Source: Camelimonas abortus
Lineage (GTDB): Bacteria > Pseudomonadota > Alphaproteobacteria > Rhizobiales > Beijerinckiaceae
Length of the DNA: 64,000 bases
Assembly: GCF_042647165.1 (NCBI RefSeq)
Contig: NZ_JBHRUV010000002.1
Strand: one strand, 5' to 3'
The translations under genes and the position numbers were made by a program. Below are positions 8,959 through 17,955 of this stretch, in pieces (position 1 is the stretch's first letter; each line of letters begins with the position of its first letter). The notes beneath the pieces were generated by a model, which saw only the letters and a program-made list of their open reading frames with translations, did no database searches and had not been told where the DNA came from.

Positions 8959-9549
8959 ATGCGGGCGATCATGGGGCGCAGGCGCATCATAGACCCGGAG
9001 GCGCTGCTGGACGCGGCCGAGCGGGTGGTGCGGCGCGAAGGCGCCGTCAATCTCACCATCAGCGCCGTCGCGGCCGAGGCTGGGGTCAGCAAGGCGACGG
9101 TGCTGTATGACTTCCGTACGAAGCAGGCGCTGATCGCCGCCGTGGTGGCGCGCCGCCTCGCCGCCGACGAGGCGCGGCTGCGCGCCTGCATCGCCGAGGC
9201 GGCGGCCGATCCGTCGGTGGCCAATCCCGAGCTGGCCGGCCGGCTGCGGTTCGCGGCGACCCAGCCGGAGGAACAGGATCTGGCCGCGGCCCTGACGCTG
9301 TGCGTGGCCATGGCCTCGGACGACGCGGTGCGCGGGCGGATCCGTGAATTCATACGGCGGGACCTTGCGGCGTTCGCGCCTGGCTGCGCCGGCGATCCGG
9401 CGCCGCTCATGGCTTTTCTGGCGCTTCACGGTTATCTGTCGCTCAAATATTTCGATCTCTACACCTTTCCCCCCGAGGTCCGGGACGTGATTTTCGCCTC
9501 TGTCGCGCAGATGGCCCGGACGCAACGCACAACCTGTGACGGACAGTGA
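8959..9549 (+). CDS. TetR family regulator of the RND efflux operon
   Basis: A 196-residue TetR protein. The helix-turn-helix is at about residues 10-58 ('AVAAEAGVSKATVLYDFRTK'). The C-terminal helical domain has the TetR_C_25-like look ('FLALHGYLSLKYF'). An ATG at 8971 (MGRRR) is an equally plausible start. Its stop TGA (9547-9549) overlaps the GTG start of the efflux adaptor in a GTGA arrangement, so the two are translationally coupled. This makes it the local repressor of the pump, by analogy with AcrR/TtgR. The inducer is unknown. Confidence 0.88.
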   Translation: MRAIMGRRRIIDPEALLDAAERVVRREGAVNLTISAVAAEAGVSKATVLYDFRTKQALIAAVVARRLAADEARLRACIAEAAADPSVANPELAGRLRFAATQPEEQDLAAALTLCVAMASDDAVRGRIREFIRRDLAAFAPGCAGDPAPLMAFLALHGYLSLKYFDLYTFPPEVRDVIFASVAQMARTQRTTCDGQ

Positions 9550-10820
9550 CGGACATGGCGGCTATGCGAAAAGTCCCTGCAATACATCGTGCCTGGCTGG
9601 CCATTCTGGTTGCGGTGCCGGCGTTCCTGTTCGCCGCGCCGGGCGGCGCGCCCGGCATGGCCGGCGTCGCCCACGCCCAGCCGGCGATGCCGCCAGCCCT
9701 CGTGCAGTTCATCACCGTGCAGCCGGCCGAAGTGCCCATCACCCGCGACCTGCCGGGGCGCATCGCCGCCGTGCGCACCGCCGAGGTGCGGCCGCGCGTC
9801 AGCGGCATCATCCAGGAGCGCGTCTTCCGCCAGGGCAGCATCGTGAAGGAAGGCGACGTGCTCTATCGCATCGACCCCACGCTGTTCCGCGTGGCGGTGG
9901 CGAGCGCCAGGGCCAATCTGGAGCGGGCGAAGGCGGCGCTGGTGCTGGCGCGGCAGAAGGCCGAGCGCCAGAAGGAGCTCCAGAAGCGCAACGTCTCCTC
10001 CGCCCAGGAATATGACGTGGCCATGGCCAACCTGGCCCAGGCGGAGGCCGAGGTCGCAGCCGCCCAGGCCGGCCTCGACCAGGCCCAGGTGAACCTGGAC
10101 TACACGGAAGTGCGCGCCCCCATCACCGGCCGCATCGGCCGCGCCCTCGTCACCGAGGGCGCGCTGGTGAACGCCGGCAGCGGCCAGCCGCTGGCCATCA
10201 TCCAGCAGCTTGATCCGGTCTACGCCGACTTCACCCAGTCCTCCACGGAAGTGCGCGCCCTGCGCAAGGAGCTGGAGTCGGGCGCCGTGGCCGGCGTGTC
10301 GAAGGACGAGGCCCAGGTGGAGCTGCTGTTCGACGACGGCGAGGTTTACGGCCACAAGGGCCGGCTGCTGTTCTCCGAGGCGTCGGTGGACCAGCTCACC
10401 GGCCAGATCACCCTGCGCGCCGAATTCCCCAATCCGCAGCACGAGCTGCTGCCGGGCCTTTACGTGCGCGTGCGCATCGAGCAGGCGCGGCTCGACAACG
10501 CCATCGCCATTCCCCAGCAGGCGGTGATGCGCGACGCCTCCGGCGCCGCCCAGGTCTATGTGATCGGCGAGGGCGACGTGGCCATGATCCGCCAGATCGA
10601 GCTCGGGCCGGCGGTGGGCGACCGCTGGATCGTGCGCAGCGGCCTGGCCGCCGGCGACCGCGTGGTCGTCGCCGGATTCCAGAAGATCGTCCCCGGCGGC
10701 AAGGTGGTTCCGCAGCCGTGGAACGCCGCCGCCGGCGCGGCCCCTGCGGCCCCAGCCGGGGCGGCTGCGGCCGCTCCCGCCGGCGCGGCCGCCGCGAAGC
10801 CTGCCGAAGCAAAGGAATGA
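9546..10820 (+). CDS. RND efflux periplasmic adaptor (MFP, AcrA/MexA type)
   Basis: A 424-residue protein with an N-terminal hydrophobic signal segment (about 17-45) ending near 'AHAQ'. The usual adaptor order follows: barrel-lipoyl half ('RIAAVRTAEVRPRVSGIIQE'), an alpha-helical hairpin with coiled-coil character at about 110-175, the second lipoyl half ('YTEVRAPITGRIGRALV'), and the beta-barrel and membrane-proximal domains. No lipobox Cys is seen, so it is probably not a lipoprotein. The Ala/Pro tail ('AAAAAPAGAAAAKPAEAKE') is low-complexity. It bridges the inner-membrane pump to an outer-membrane channel. The GTG start overlaps the tetR stop; ATGs at 9555 and 9564 are alternatives. The pump gene follows after 9 bases. 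Confidence 0.93.
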   Translation: MTDMAAMRKVPAIHRAWLAILVAVPAFLFAAPGGAPGMAGVAHAQPAMPPALVQFITVQPAEVPITRDLPGRIAAVRTAEVRPRVSGIIQERVFRQGSIVKEGDVLYRIDPTLFRVAVASARANLERAKAALVLARQKAERQKELQKRNVSSAQEYDVAMANLAQAEAEVAAAQAGLDQAQVNLDYTEVRAPITGRIGRALVTEGALVNAGSGQPLAIIQQLDPVYADFTQSSTEVRALRKELESGAVAGVSKDEAQVELLFDDGEVYGHKGRLLFSEASVDQLTGQITLRAEFPNPQHELLPGLYVRVRIEQARLDNAIAIPQQAVMRDASGAAQVYVIGEGDVAMIRQIELGPAVGDRWIVRSGLAAGDRVVVAGFQKIVPGGKVVPQPWNAAAGAAPAAPAGAAAAAPAGAAAAKPAEAKE

Positions 10821-10829
10821 GACCGGGCC

Positions 10830-13800
10830 ATGGCGCAGTTTTTCATCGTGCGGCCCGTGTTCGCATGGGTCGTCGCCTTCTTCATCTCCATCGCCGGGCT
10901 CATCGCCCTGCCGTTCCTGCCGGTGGCGCAGTACCCGAAGGTGGCGCCGCCGCAGCTGAGCATCTCCACGGCATATCCGGGCGCCGCGCCCGCCGAGATC
11001 TACCAGGGCGTCACGCGCCAGATTGAGGACGAGCTCAACGGCGTGAAGGGCATGGCGTATTTCGAGTCCACCTCGGACGCCACCGGCCAGGTGGAGATCA
11101 CCGCCACCTTCCGCACCGGCGTCAACATCGACATCGCCTCGGTGAACGCCCAGAACGCCATCCGCCGCGTGCAGCCGCGCCTGCCCGCCACGGTGGTGCA
11201 GCAGGGCATCAACACCGAGGAGAGCGGCGCCGGCTTCCTGATGATCGTCTCGCTGACCTCCACGGACGGCAAGTTCGACGACGTGGCGCTGGGCGACTAC
11301 CTGAACCGCAACGTGCTGGGCGAGATCCGCCGCATTCCCGGCGTGGGCCGCGCCCAGCTGTTCGCCTCGCCCCGGTCGATGCGCATCTGGATCGACCCGG
11401 GCAAGATGCTCGGCCTCAACATCACCACCGACGACATCGCCGCGGCCATCCGCGCCCAGAACGCCCAGGTGGCGGCCGGCAAGATCGGCGCCGACCCCAA
11501 TCCCATCACCCAGCAGATCACCGCCACGGTGCTGGTGAAAGGCCAGCTCACCACGCCGGAGGAGTTCGGCGACATCGTGCTGCGCGCCAATCCGGACGGC
11601 TCCACCGTGCGGCTGCGCGACGTGGCCCGGGTGGAGGTGGGCAGCGAGTCCTACAATTTCGCCACCCGCCTGAACGGCAAGCCGAGCGCCGCCATCGCCG
11701 TGCAGCTCTCCGAGAGCGGCAACGCCGTGGCCACCTCCACGGCCGTGCGCGAGCGGATGAAGGAGCTGTCGAAGTTCTTCCCGAAGGGCATCGAATATTC
11801 GGTGCCCTATGACACCAGCCCGTTCGTCGAGGCCTCCATCGAGAAGGTGGTGCACACCCTCGTCGAGGCGGTGATCCTCGTGTTCCTGGTGATGTTCCTG
11901 TTCCTGCAGAACTTCCGGTACACGGTGATCCCGGCGCTGGTGGTGCCGGTGGCGCTGCTGGGCACTCTGGCGGTGATGCTGGCCGCCGGCTTCTCCATCA
12001 ACGTGCTCACCATGTTCGCCATGGTGCTGGCCATCGGCATCCTGGTGGACGACGCCATCGTGGTGGTGGAGAACGTCGAGCGCATCATGGCGGAGGAGGG
12101 GCTGCCGCCCCTGCGGGCCACGCAGAAGGCCATGGGCCAGATCTCCGGCGCCATCGTCGGCATCACCCTGGTGCTGGCGGCGGTGTTCGTGCCCATGGCG
12201 TTCTTCCCGGGCGCGACCGGCGTCATCTATCGCCAGTTCTCGCTGACGATGGTGGTGTCGATCCTGTTCTCGGCCTTCCTCGCCCTGTCCCTGACGCCGG
12301 CGCTGTGCGCCACCTTCCTGAAGCCGCCGGCGGATCACGCCCGGCAGGGCGGCTTCTTCGGCGCCTTCAACCGCTTCTTTGACCGCACCACGCGCCGCTA
12401 TGCGGCCATGGTGACCGGCGCCACCTCGCGCGTCGGGCGGCTGATGGTGATCTTCCTCGCCATCGCCATCGGCTCCGGCTGGCTGTTCATGCGCCTGCCC
12501 ACCGCGTTCATCCCGAACGAGGACCAGGGCTTCATCATCGTGGACATCCAGACCCCGCCGGAGGCCAGCTCCAACCGGACGCTGCAGGCCATCCGGCAGA
12601 TCGAGGCGATCGCCCGGGCCGAGGCGGCGGTGAGCGACATCGTCGCCGTGCGCGGCTTCAGCTTCTCCGGCGCCGGCCAGAACGCGGCCATCATGTTCAT
12701 CTCGCTGAAGGACTGGAGCAGGCGCGGCGCCGGCGAGGCCGCCCAGGACATCGCCAACCGCATGAACGTGAAGATGTTCGGCATCAGCGACGTCATGGCC
12801 TTCGCCCTGTCGCCGCCGCCGATCCAGGGCTTCGGCACCTCGGCGGGCTTCTCCTTCCGCCTGCAGGACCGCGCCGGCCTTGGCCAGCAGGCGCTCGCCG
12901 CCGCGGCGCAGCAGCTGATGGCCGAGGCGCGCAAGAGCCCGGTGCTCACCGGCATGCGCATGGAGGGCCTGCCGGACGCGGCCCAGCTGACCATCATCAT
13001 CGACCGCGAGAAGGCCAACACCTTCGGCGTGAGCTTCGCGGCCATCAACAACACCATCACCACGGCGCTCGGGTCGTCCTACATCAACGACTTCCCGAAC
13101 AACGGCCGGATGCAGCGGGTGATCATCCAGTCGGATGCCGCCGGCCGCATGCAGGCCGAGGACCTGATGAAGCTGAACGTGCGCAACGCCAGCGGCGGCA
13201 TGGTGCCGCTCTCCGCCTTCGCGCGCGCCCAGTGGCAGAAGGGCCCGCAGCAGATCATCGGCTACAACGGCTATCCGTCGGTGCGCATCTCCGGCGCCGC
13301 GGCGCCGGGCTACTCCTCCGGCGACGCCATCGCCGAGATCGAGCGCATCGCCGCCACGCTGCAGCAGGGCATCGGCTATGAGTGGACCGGCCAGACGCTG
13401 GAGGAGATCGCCTCCGGCGCCCAGGCGCCGATCCTGTTCGCGCTGAGCATCCTGTTCGTGTTCCTGCTGCTGGCGGCGCTCTACGAGAGCTGGTCGATCC
13501 CGCTGTCGGTGATGCTGGTGGTGCCGCTCGGCGTCATTGGCTGCATCCTGGCGGTGATGCTGCGCGGGCTGCCCAACGATCTCTATTTCAAGGTGGGCCT
13601 GCTGGCGATCATCGGCCTTTCGGCCAAGAACGCCATCCTGATCATCGAGTTCGCCAAGGACCTGCACGCCCAGGGCATGGGGCTGCGCGAGGCGGCCACG
13701 GAGGCGGCGCGCCTGCGCTTCCGGCCGATCCTGATGACCTCGCTGGCCTTCACCCTCGGCGTGGTGCCGCTGGCCATCGCCACCGGCCCTTCGGCGGCGA

Positions 13801-13973
13801 GCCAGAACGCCATCGGCACCGGCGTGGTGGGCGGCATGATCTCGGCCACGGTGCTGGCGGTGATCTTCGTTCCGGTGTTCTTCGTGGCGGTGCTGGGCAT
13901 ATTCCGGCCGAAGCGGCCCGCGCCGGCCGGCGGCGCGTCTGGCGGAGACGTCGCGAAGCCCGGCCACGGCTAG
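10830..13973 (+). CDS. RND multidrug efflux permease (HAE1, AcrB/MexB type)
   Basis: A 1047-residue protein, the standard length for hydrophobe/amphiphile RND pumps. The N-terminus 'MAQFFIVRPVFAWVVAFFI' is characteristic. The paired Asp of the proton relay are in 'GILVDDAIVVVENVER' (about 402-417), and the relay Lys is in 'GLSAKNAILIIEFAKDL' (about 930-945). Twelve transmembrane helices and two large periplasmic loops are visible. It exports drugs, dyes or solvents by proton antiport as a trimer with the adaptor encoded just upstream. No outer-membrane factor gene follows; a strong terminator does. The pump therefore probably uses a TolC/OprM-like protein encoded elsewhere. Confidence 0.96.
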   Translation: MAQFFIVRPVFAWVVAFFISIAGLIALPFLPVAQYPKVAPPQLSISTAYPGAAPAEIYQGVTRQIEDELNGVKGMAYFESTSDATGQVEITATFRTGVNIDIASVNAQNAIRRVQPRLPATVVQQGINTEESGAGFLMIVSLTSTDGKFDDVALGDYLNRNVLGEIRRIPGVGRAQLFASPRSMRIWIDPGKMLGLNITTDDIAAAIRAQNAQVAAGKIGADPNPITQQITATVLVKGQLTTPEEFGDIVLRANPDGSTVRLRDVARVEVGSESYNFATRLNGKPSAAIAVQLSESGNAVATSTAVRERMKELSKFFPKGIEYSVPYDTSPFVEASIEKVVHTLVEAVILVFLVMFLFLQNFRYTVIPALVVPVALLGTLAVMLAAGFSINVLTMFAMVLAIGILVDDAIVVVENVERIMAEEGLPPLRATQKAMGQISGAIVGITLVLAAVFVPMAFFPGATGVIYRQFSLTMVVSILFSAFLALSLTPALCATFLKPPADHARQGGFFGAFNRFFDRTTRRYAAMVTGATSRVGRLMVIFLAIAIGSGWLFMRLPTAFIPNEDQGFIIVDIQTPPEASSNRTLQAIRQIEAIARAEAAVSDIVAVRGFSFSGAGQNAAIMFISLKDWSRRGAGEAAQDIANRMNVKMFGISDVMAFALSPPPIQGFGTSAGFSFRLQDRAGLGQQALAAAAQQLMAEARKSPVLTGMRMEGLPDAAQLTIIIDREKANTFGVSFAAINNTITTALGSSYINDFPNNGRMQRVIIQSDAAGRMQAEDLMKLNVRNASGGMVPLSAFARAQWQKGPQQIIGYNGYPSVRISGAAAPGYSSGDAIAEIERIAATLQQGIGYEWTGQTLEEIASGAQAPILFALSILFVFLLLAALYESWSIPLSVMLVVPLGVIGCILAVMLRGLPNDLYFKVGLLAIIGLSAKNAILIIEFAKDLHAQGMGLREAATEAARLRFRPILMTSLAFTLGVVPLAIATGPSAASQNAIGTGVVGGMISATVLAVIFVPVFFVAVLGIFRPKRPAPAGGASGGDVAKPGHG

Positions 13974-14023
13974 CGCGAGGCCGGCCGGGCCCCGGCGCCG
14001 GCCGCTGGACGGCGCGCGACAGA

Positions 14024-14049
14024 AAAAGCCCCGGTCTTCCGGGGCTTTT
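14024..14049 (+). terminator. Rho-independent terminator of the RND operon
   Basis: AAAAGCCCCGG (14024-14034), loop TCTT, then CCGGGGCTTTT (14039-14049): a perfect 11-bp stem with A-tract and T-tract flanks, 50 bases after the pump stop. The flanks would let it act in both directions. Confidence 0.9.
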
Positions 14050-14294
14050 GCTGTTCGCATGGGGGAGGCGAGGGCGCGCGGCCAGGCCAAGACTGCGCCC
14101 CGCCGGCGGCCCGGCCGGGGTTCGCGCGCCGCGCCGGACCGGGCGCCGGCCGCCCGCCCGGCCGCGCCAGCTCCGCCGCGGGTCGCCCCGGGCGGATCCG
14201 GCCGTCATCACCGGCCCCGGCGCCGCATGCGCGCGCCGGCGCACGGCCTGTTCCGCCCGGCGCCGGACCGGGCGCTCCGCCTGCTTCGGACAAA

Positions 14295-14326
14295 GGAAAA
14301 GCCGCCGGAGGGGCGGCGGCTTTTCC
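14295..14326 (-). terminator. Terminator of the ABC binding-protein gene (bidirectional form)
   Basis: GGAAAAGCCGCC (14295-14306) and GGCGGCTTTTCC (14315-14326) form a perfect 12-bp stem with an 8-base loop and A/T tracts inside the arms. It lies downstream of the minus-strand gene ending at 14411. Confidence 0.8.
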
Positions 14327-14410
14327 CTGTGACGCGTCACGCCCTGGTGGGGGGCAGGGCGCCTTTGCGACGCGTCAGTCCCTTGGACGCTGCGCGCGCC
14401 TGGCCGCCTG

Positions 14411-15649
14411 TCACTGCCCCGCAGCGGCGGCCTTCGGGTTGAGCAGCGGGCATTCGCTCTCCTCGGCCGGGATGAACACCTCCACGGCCGGATATTTCTT
14501 CACCAGCGTCAGCAGGTCGTCCGGGTGCTGCATTTCCTCGGGCTTCTTGACCACGGCGTAGTACATGTCGCGCATCAGCCGCCCGTCGGCCCGGATCGTC
14601 GCGTTCTTCGTGAAGAAGTCGTTGACCGGCGTCTCCTTCATCTGCCGGAGCACGGCCTTCGTTTCGGTCGTGCCGGCGGCCTTCACCGCCTTCAGGTAAT
14701 GCAGCACGGCGCTGTAGACGTTGGCCTGCGGATCGGTGGGCATCTTGCCGAACCGCGCCTTGAAGCGGTCGGCGAACTTCTGCGTCTCCTCGTTCTCGCC
14801 CCAGTAGTAGCTGAGCACCGCCGGCATGTTGGCGGTGGCCTTGTTGCCGAGGCCGTACACGTCCACCGTGGTGAGCGAGAACGGCACGAACTGCTGGCCG
14901 CCGGCGGCGAGGCCGAATTCGTCCGCCTGCTTGATGCCGTTGATCAGGTCGGCGCCGCCGCCGATGTGGGCGATGTTCTTCGCCCCAGAGTTCTGCGCCT
15001 GCAGCAGGAAGGAGCTGAAATCCGCGGTGTTGAGCGGGAAGCGCACCGCCCCGAGGAACTTGCCGCCGTTCTTCTCGATCAGCCGTTTCGCGTCGGCCTC
15101 GATGGAATGGCCGGCGGCGTAATCCACGGTAAGCGAATACCAGGTGTTGCGCTCGGGCGTGGTGCTGCCCTTCACCGTCAGGTTGGCCACGGCGTAGCCG
15201 TCATTGGCCCACTGCATGCCGTTGGGCGAGCAGTTCTTGCCGGAAATGTCGCGGCTGGAGGCCATGGAGACCACGAGGATCCTGTCCTTCTCCTCGGCCA
15301 GTTTCTGCACCGCCAGCGCCACGCCCGACGAATAGATGTCGAAAATGGCGCCCACGCCGTCCACGTCGAACCAGCGCCGGGCGATGGCCGAGCCCACGTC
15401 CGGCTTGTGCATGTGGTCGGCCACCAGCACCTCGACCGGCTTGCCGAACAGCTCGCCGCCGAAGTCCTCGACCGCCATGCGGGCCGCCACCGCCGAGCCC
15501 TCGCCGGTGATGGTGGAGTAAACGGACGCACGGTCGTTGAGCACGCCGATTTTCACGGGCCCCTGGCCGGCCAGCGACGGTCCGGCCAGCGCCGCAAGCG
15601 CGCTTGCGGCCATAAGCCCGCGCAGCGCTCCGCGAATGACTGTTTTCAT
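14411..15649 (-). CDS. ABC transporter periplasmic binding protein, branched-chain amino acid/amide type (Peripla_BP_6)
   Basis: A 412-residue protein with a clear Sec signal peptide (basic 'MKTVIRGALR', then a hydrophobic stretch ending 'PSLAGQ' near 27). The mature part is a type I periplasmic fold: 'VKIGVLNDRASVYSTITGEG' opens lobe 1, 'VDGVGAIFDIYSSGVALAVQ' and 'ILVVSMASSRDISGKNCSPN' line the cleft, and 'NIAHIGGGADLINGIKQADEF' lies in lobe 2. Homologues deliver small amides, branched amino acids or aromatic acids to LivHMGF-type permeases. No permease genes are adjacent, so it is an orphan component here. The ATG at 15649 was chosen because GAGGGGCG precedes it and the signal peptide starts there. 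Confidence 0.9.
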   Translation of the reverse strand: MKTVIRGALRGLMAASALAALAGPSLAGQGPVKIGVLNDRASVYSTITGEGSAVAARMAVEDFGGELFGKPVEVLVADHMHKPDVGSAIARRWFDVDGVGAIFDIYSSGVALAVQKLAEEKDRILVVSMASSRDISGKNCSPNGMQWANDGYAVANLTVKGSTTPERNTWYSLTVDYAAGHSIEADAKRLIEKNGGKFLGAVRFPLNTADFSSFLLQAQNSGAKNIAHIGGGADLINGIKQADEFGLAAGGQQFVPFSLTTVDVYGLGNKATANMPAVLSYYWGENEETQKFADRFKARFGKMPTDPQANVYSAVLHYLKAVKAAGTTETKAVLRQMKETPVNDFFTKNATIRADGRLMRDMYYAVVKKPEEMQHPDDLLTLVKKYPAVEVFIPAEESECPLLNPKAAAAGQ

Positions 15650-15948
15650 CTCGCCCCTCTCTGTTGGCGCGCACGCCTCGCGCATGCGTCGCCCTTGTGG
15701 CGTGACTGGCGGCGCCGGCATGTGGCCGCCGGTTTTCCCGCCGCGCGCGAACCTGCCTGCGGCCGCCTGCGGCTGGTCTCGCAATGGCGCATGAACCGCG
15801 CGCCGTCCCGGAAAAAGTTCCATTTGCGGCTAAAAATGTCAATATGTTGATGAAAAGCCGCAAGCTGTTCGCCGCGCGCATGATTTTGCGCCTGGTTTCG
15901 CCGGCGCGCCACAGGCATGCGGCGACGGCGCCTGCGGCGGACGCGGCG
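15650..15948. other. Non-coding gap upstream of the binding-protein gene
   Basis: This region of about 300 bp holds an AT-richer patch at about 15815-15865 that includes a near-palindrome (15839-15850). It is probably the promoter region of the minus-strand binding-protein gene. No convincing gene is seen. Confidence 0.5.
15839..15850. promoter_or_regulatory. Near-palindrome TCAATATGTTGA
   Basis: TCAATATGTTGA lies about 190 bp upstream of the binding-protein start. It differs by one base from the perfect palindrome TCAACATGTTGA at 25044-25055, upstream of the serine hydrolase gene. It may be a site for a shared regulator; this is unproven. Confidence 0.35.
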
Positions 15949-16440
15949 TCAGGCCCCGGGCGGGGGCTGGCCTGGAATGAGCACCGGCCGCGCGTCGTTC
16001 AACACTGCGTGACGGGCCTCCACGGCGGCGCGGCGCGCCAGGGCGTAGAGCAGGCAGGCGAGCATGAACGGCGCCATGGCGAACGCCGGCGGCTGCGCTC
16101 CGGCCAGCGTCCGCCACGCGATCCATGCAAGGTTGACGAGCGCCACGGCCAGACAGGCCGCCGCCGGCAGGCGCGGAAAGGCGAACACCGGCGCGCCGCG
16201 CGGCGGACGGAAGCCGTGCACCCCGCGAAAACCCGCCACGTCATGGAGATAAAACCGCCCGGCGGCGCCGACGGCGATGCGTCCGGCCACGGCCGGCTCC
16301 GCCCGCACGCCGCGCAGCGTGTGGGTGACGCCGTCAGGATCGATGACGTCGATGGCGTCATAATGGGCCGGCAGCCAGCGGGAGGCCGGCCGGCGCAGCG
16401 CGACGCCGTCGATGGTTCCGTCGAGAAAGGTCAGTTTCAC
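15949..16440 (-). CDS. Hypothetical two-TM membrane protein
   Basis: About 163 residues from a GTG at 16440 (a TTG at 16488 would add 16). The N-terminal half is soluble and beta-rich in appearance ('VKLTFLDGTIDGVALRRPAS', 'YDAIDVIDPDGVTHTLRGV', 'GRIAVGAAGRFYLHDV'). Two hydrophobic helices follow: 'LPAAACLAVALVNLAWIAW' (about 95-115) and 'AMAPFMLACLLYALA' (about 125-140). I do not recognise the family. Coding is supported by sensible composition and by a soluble-domain-plus-membrane layout unlike the neighbouring shadow frames. It lies between the binding-protein gene (same strand) and a divergent DUF533 gene. Confidence 0.5.
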   Translation of the reverse strand: MKLTFLDGTIDGVALRRPASRWLPAHYDAIDVIDPDGVTHTLRGVRAEPAVAGRIAVGAAGRFYLHDVAGFRGVHGFRPPRGAPVFAFPRLPAAACLAVALVNLAWIAWRTLAGAQPPAFAMAPFMLACLLYALARRAAVEARHAVLNDARPVLIPGQPPPGA

Positions 16441-16782
16441 CGCAGGGCCGTCGCAGTCAGGCGGGCGCCGGCTGGCGGCGCCCCGCAATCATCTCCGGCT
16501 CCGGTTTGGCGGCGCCGGCGGCCGCGGTCAACCGCTGGCGCGACTGGTTGCGCCTGCAATCAATCGCCGGCATGCTGTCCGCATGACTGCGGCGCGGCCG
16601 CCGCGTCGCCCCTCGGGGCCGCCGGTTTTCCCGTCGCCGTCATCCCCCGGCCTGACGCGGCCGGGAGGGCGGCAGGGCGGGCATGCGGCGCCGTTCCGCA
16701 GGTCCGCGCCTGCAGTTGTGGCGTTTCCGGTCGGCGCCGGCCCGGGCGGGCTTCCGGCGCCTGGAGAAAAGGGGCGATCCGC
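16441..16782. other. Divergent intergenic region upstream of the DUF533 gene
   Basis: This 342-bp stretch lies between divergent genes. It should hold promoters in both directions, but no near-consensus -35/-10 pair, palindrome or gene stands out. Confidence 0.4.
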
Positions 16783-17721
16783 ATGTTTGACGCGAGGCAG
16801 ATTCTCGATGCGCTGGTCGGCGCGGCGGCGATCGATCCGCCGCAGCGCGTCCAGCAGGGCGCCGGGCAGCCGGCGCCGGAGGCTGGCGGCGCCTCTGGCG
16901 GCGTCGGCGCGGTTCTCGACCAGATCCTGAAAGGCGGCCAGGACGGAGCCGGCGCGGCGTCCGGCGGCGGGCTCGGCGAGTTGCTGGGCGGGCTGTTCGG
17001 CGGCGCGGGGCAGGGGGGCGCCGGGGCGTCCGCCGGCGACAGCGGCGGCGGCCTCGCCGACCAGCTGCAGCAGGCGGTGACCCGCATGGCCGGGCCCCAG
17101 GCCGGAGATCTGCTCCGCCAGGCGATGGATTTCGCCAGAACGCCGAAAGGCGCGGCGATCCTCGCCGGTCTCGCCGGGCTGATGCTCAACCGCGGCGGCC
17201 GCAGGATCGCCAGCCCGGCGGCGCGCCTTGGCGGCGCGGCGCTGATCGGCGGACTGGTCTACAAGGCGCTGGAAGGCTGGCGGCAGGGCGCGTCGCCGGC
17301 CGAAACCGCCGCCGCGCCGCCCGCGCCCGCCCCTGTGGGCGCCGCCGGCCTGACGGCCGACAGCCTCACCCATGACGAGGCCGCGGCGCTCGTGCAGGCG
17401 ATGATCGCCGCCGCCTGCGCCGACGGCCAGGTGGACGACGACGAGCGCGCCCGCATCACCGGCGCCCTCGGCGGCGCGCTGCCGCCGGCCGCCGTTGCGT
17501 TCCTGGAGAACGCCTTCGCGAAGCCGCTCACGCCCTCCGGACTGGCGGCGCTGGCCTCGGGGCCCGAGCATGCGGCGGAGATCTATGAGGCCGCGCGCCT
17601 CGCCATCGATCCCGACACGCCGGCGGAGCAGGACTTCCTGAAACAGCTGGCCACGGCGCTGGGGCTCGATCCGGAGCTGGTGGCCCATCTCGACGCCGCG
17701 GCCGCCAGCGCGCGGGCCTGA
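16783..17721 (+). CDS. DUF533 / TerB-like domain membrane-associated protein (YebE-like)
   Basis: A 312-residue protein. The N-terminal ~110 residues are Gly/Ala-rich and repetitive ('GGGLGELLGGLFGGAGQGG') and probably flexible. A hydrophobic stretch at about 125-165 ('GAAILAGLAGLMLNRGG', 'LGGAALIGGLVYKALEGW') is the DUF533 membrane-associated part. The C-terminal ~110 residues form a TerB-like helical bundle ('AAALVQAMIAAACADGQVDDDERARI'). The function of the family is unknown. The ATG at 16783 follows GGAGAAAAGGGG, a strong ribosome site; longer upstream in-frame sequence is antisense to another gene. A textbook terminator follows at 17800. Confidence 0.87.
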   Translation: MFDARQILDALVGAAAIDPPQRVQQGAGQPAPEAGGASGGVGAVLDQILKGGQDGAGAASGGGLGELLGGLFGGAGQGGAGASAGDSGGGLADQLQQAVTRMAGPQAGDLLRQAMDFARTPKGAAILAGLAGLMLNRGGRRIASPAARLGGAALIGGLVYKALEGWRQGASPAETAAAPPAPAPVGAAGLTADSLTHDEAAALVQAMIAAACADGQVDDDERARITGALGGALPPAAVAFLENAFAKPLTPSGLAALASGPEHAAEIYEAARLAIDPDTPAEQDFLKQLATALGLDPELVAHLDAAAASARA

Positions 17722-17799
17722 AGCGGCTCCGCGGCCCCGCCGCCTCAGGGCCTTCGGCGCCTCATGTCGCCGGCCTGGCCTCCGCCGCCCGCGTCCCTG

Positions 17800-17829
17800 C
17801 GGCGGAGGGATTTTCTCCGCCGTTTTTCT
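17800..17829 (+). terminator. Rho-independent terminator after the DUF533 gene
   Basis: CGGCGGAG (17800-17807), a 7-base loop, CTCCGCCG (17815-17822), then TTTTTCTT: a classic stem followed by a U-tract, about 80 bases after the stop. Confidence 0.88.
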
Positions 17830-17955
17830 TGTGGCGCGGTCGCTTTCCGGTTGCGCCGCCACGCTGATGACGCAATGGCGTAATCAATCGGGCGCCGGCC
17901 GGGCGGGCGTCTGCGTCCGCGAGGCCGGTTCCGCCGTCAGGAGCACACCCGCCCC

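Larger units (their letters stand above)
13974..14410. other. Gene-free gap between efflux operon and binding-protein gene
   Basis: This 437-bp convergent gap contains two strong hairpin terminators (14024-14049 and 14295-14326). Nothing between them looks coding; the very high-GC ORFs there have no recognisable protein character. Confidence 0.7.

Noticed and set aside
9459..14090. A 1543-codon open frame antisense to the efflux genes
   Set aside because: It mirrors the high-GC codon pattern of the MFP and RND genes; the product is His/Arg/Asp-rich with no domain, and the sense genes are unmistakable.
14050..14290. Small plus- and minus-strand ORFs between the two terminators
   Set aside because: Arg/Ala/Pro-rich products, no ribosome sites, and flanking terminators indicate an intergenic gap.
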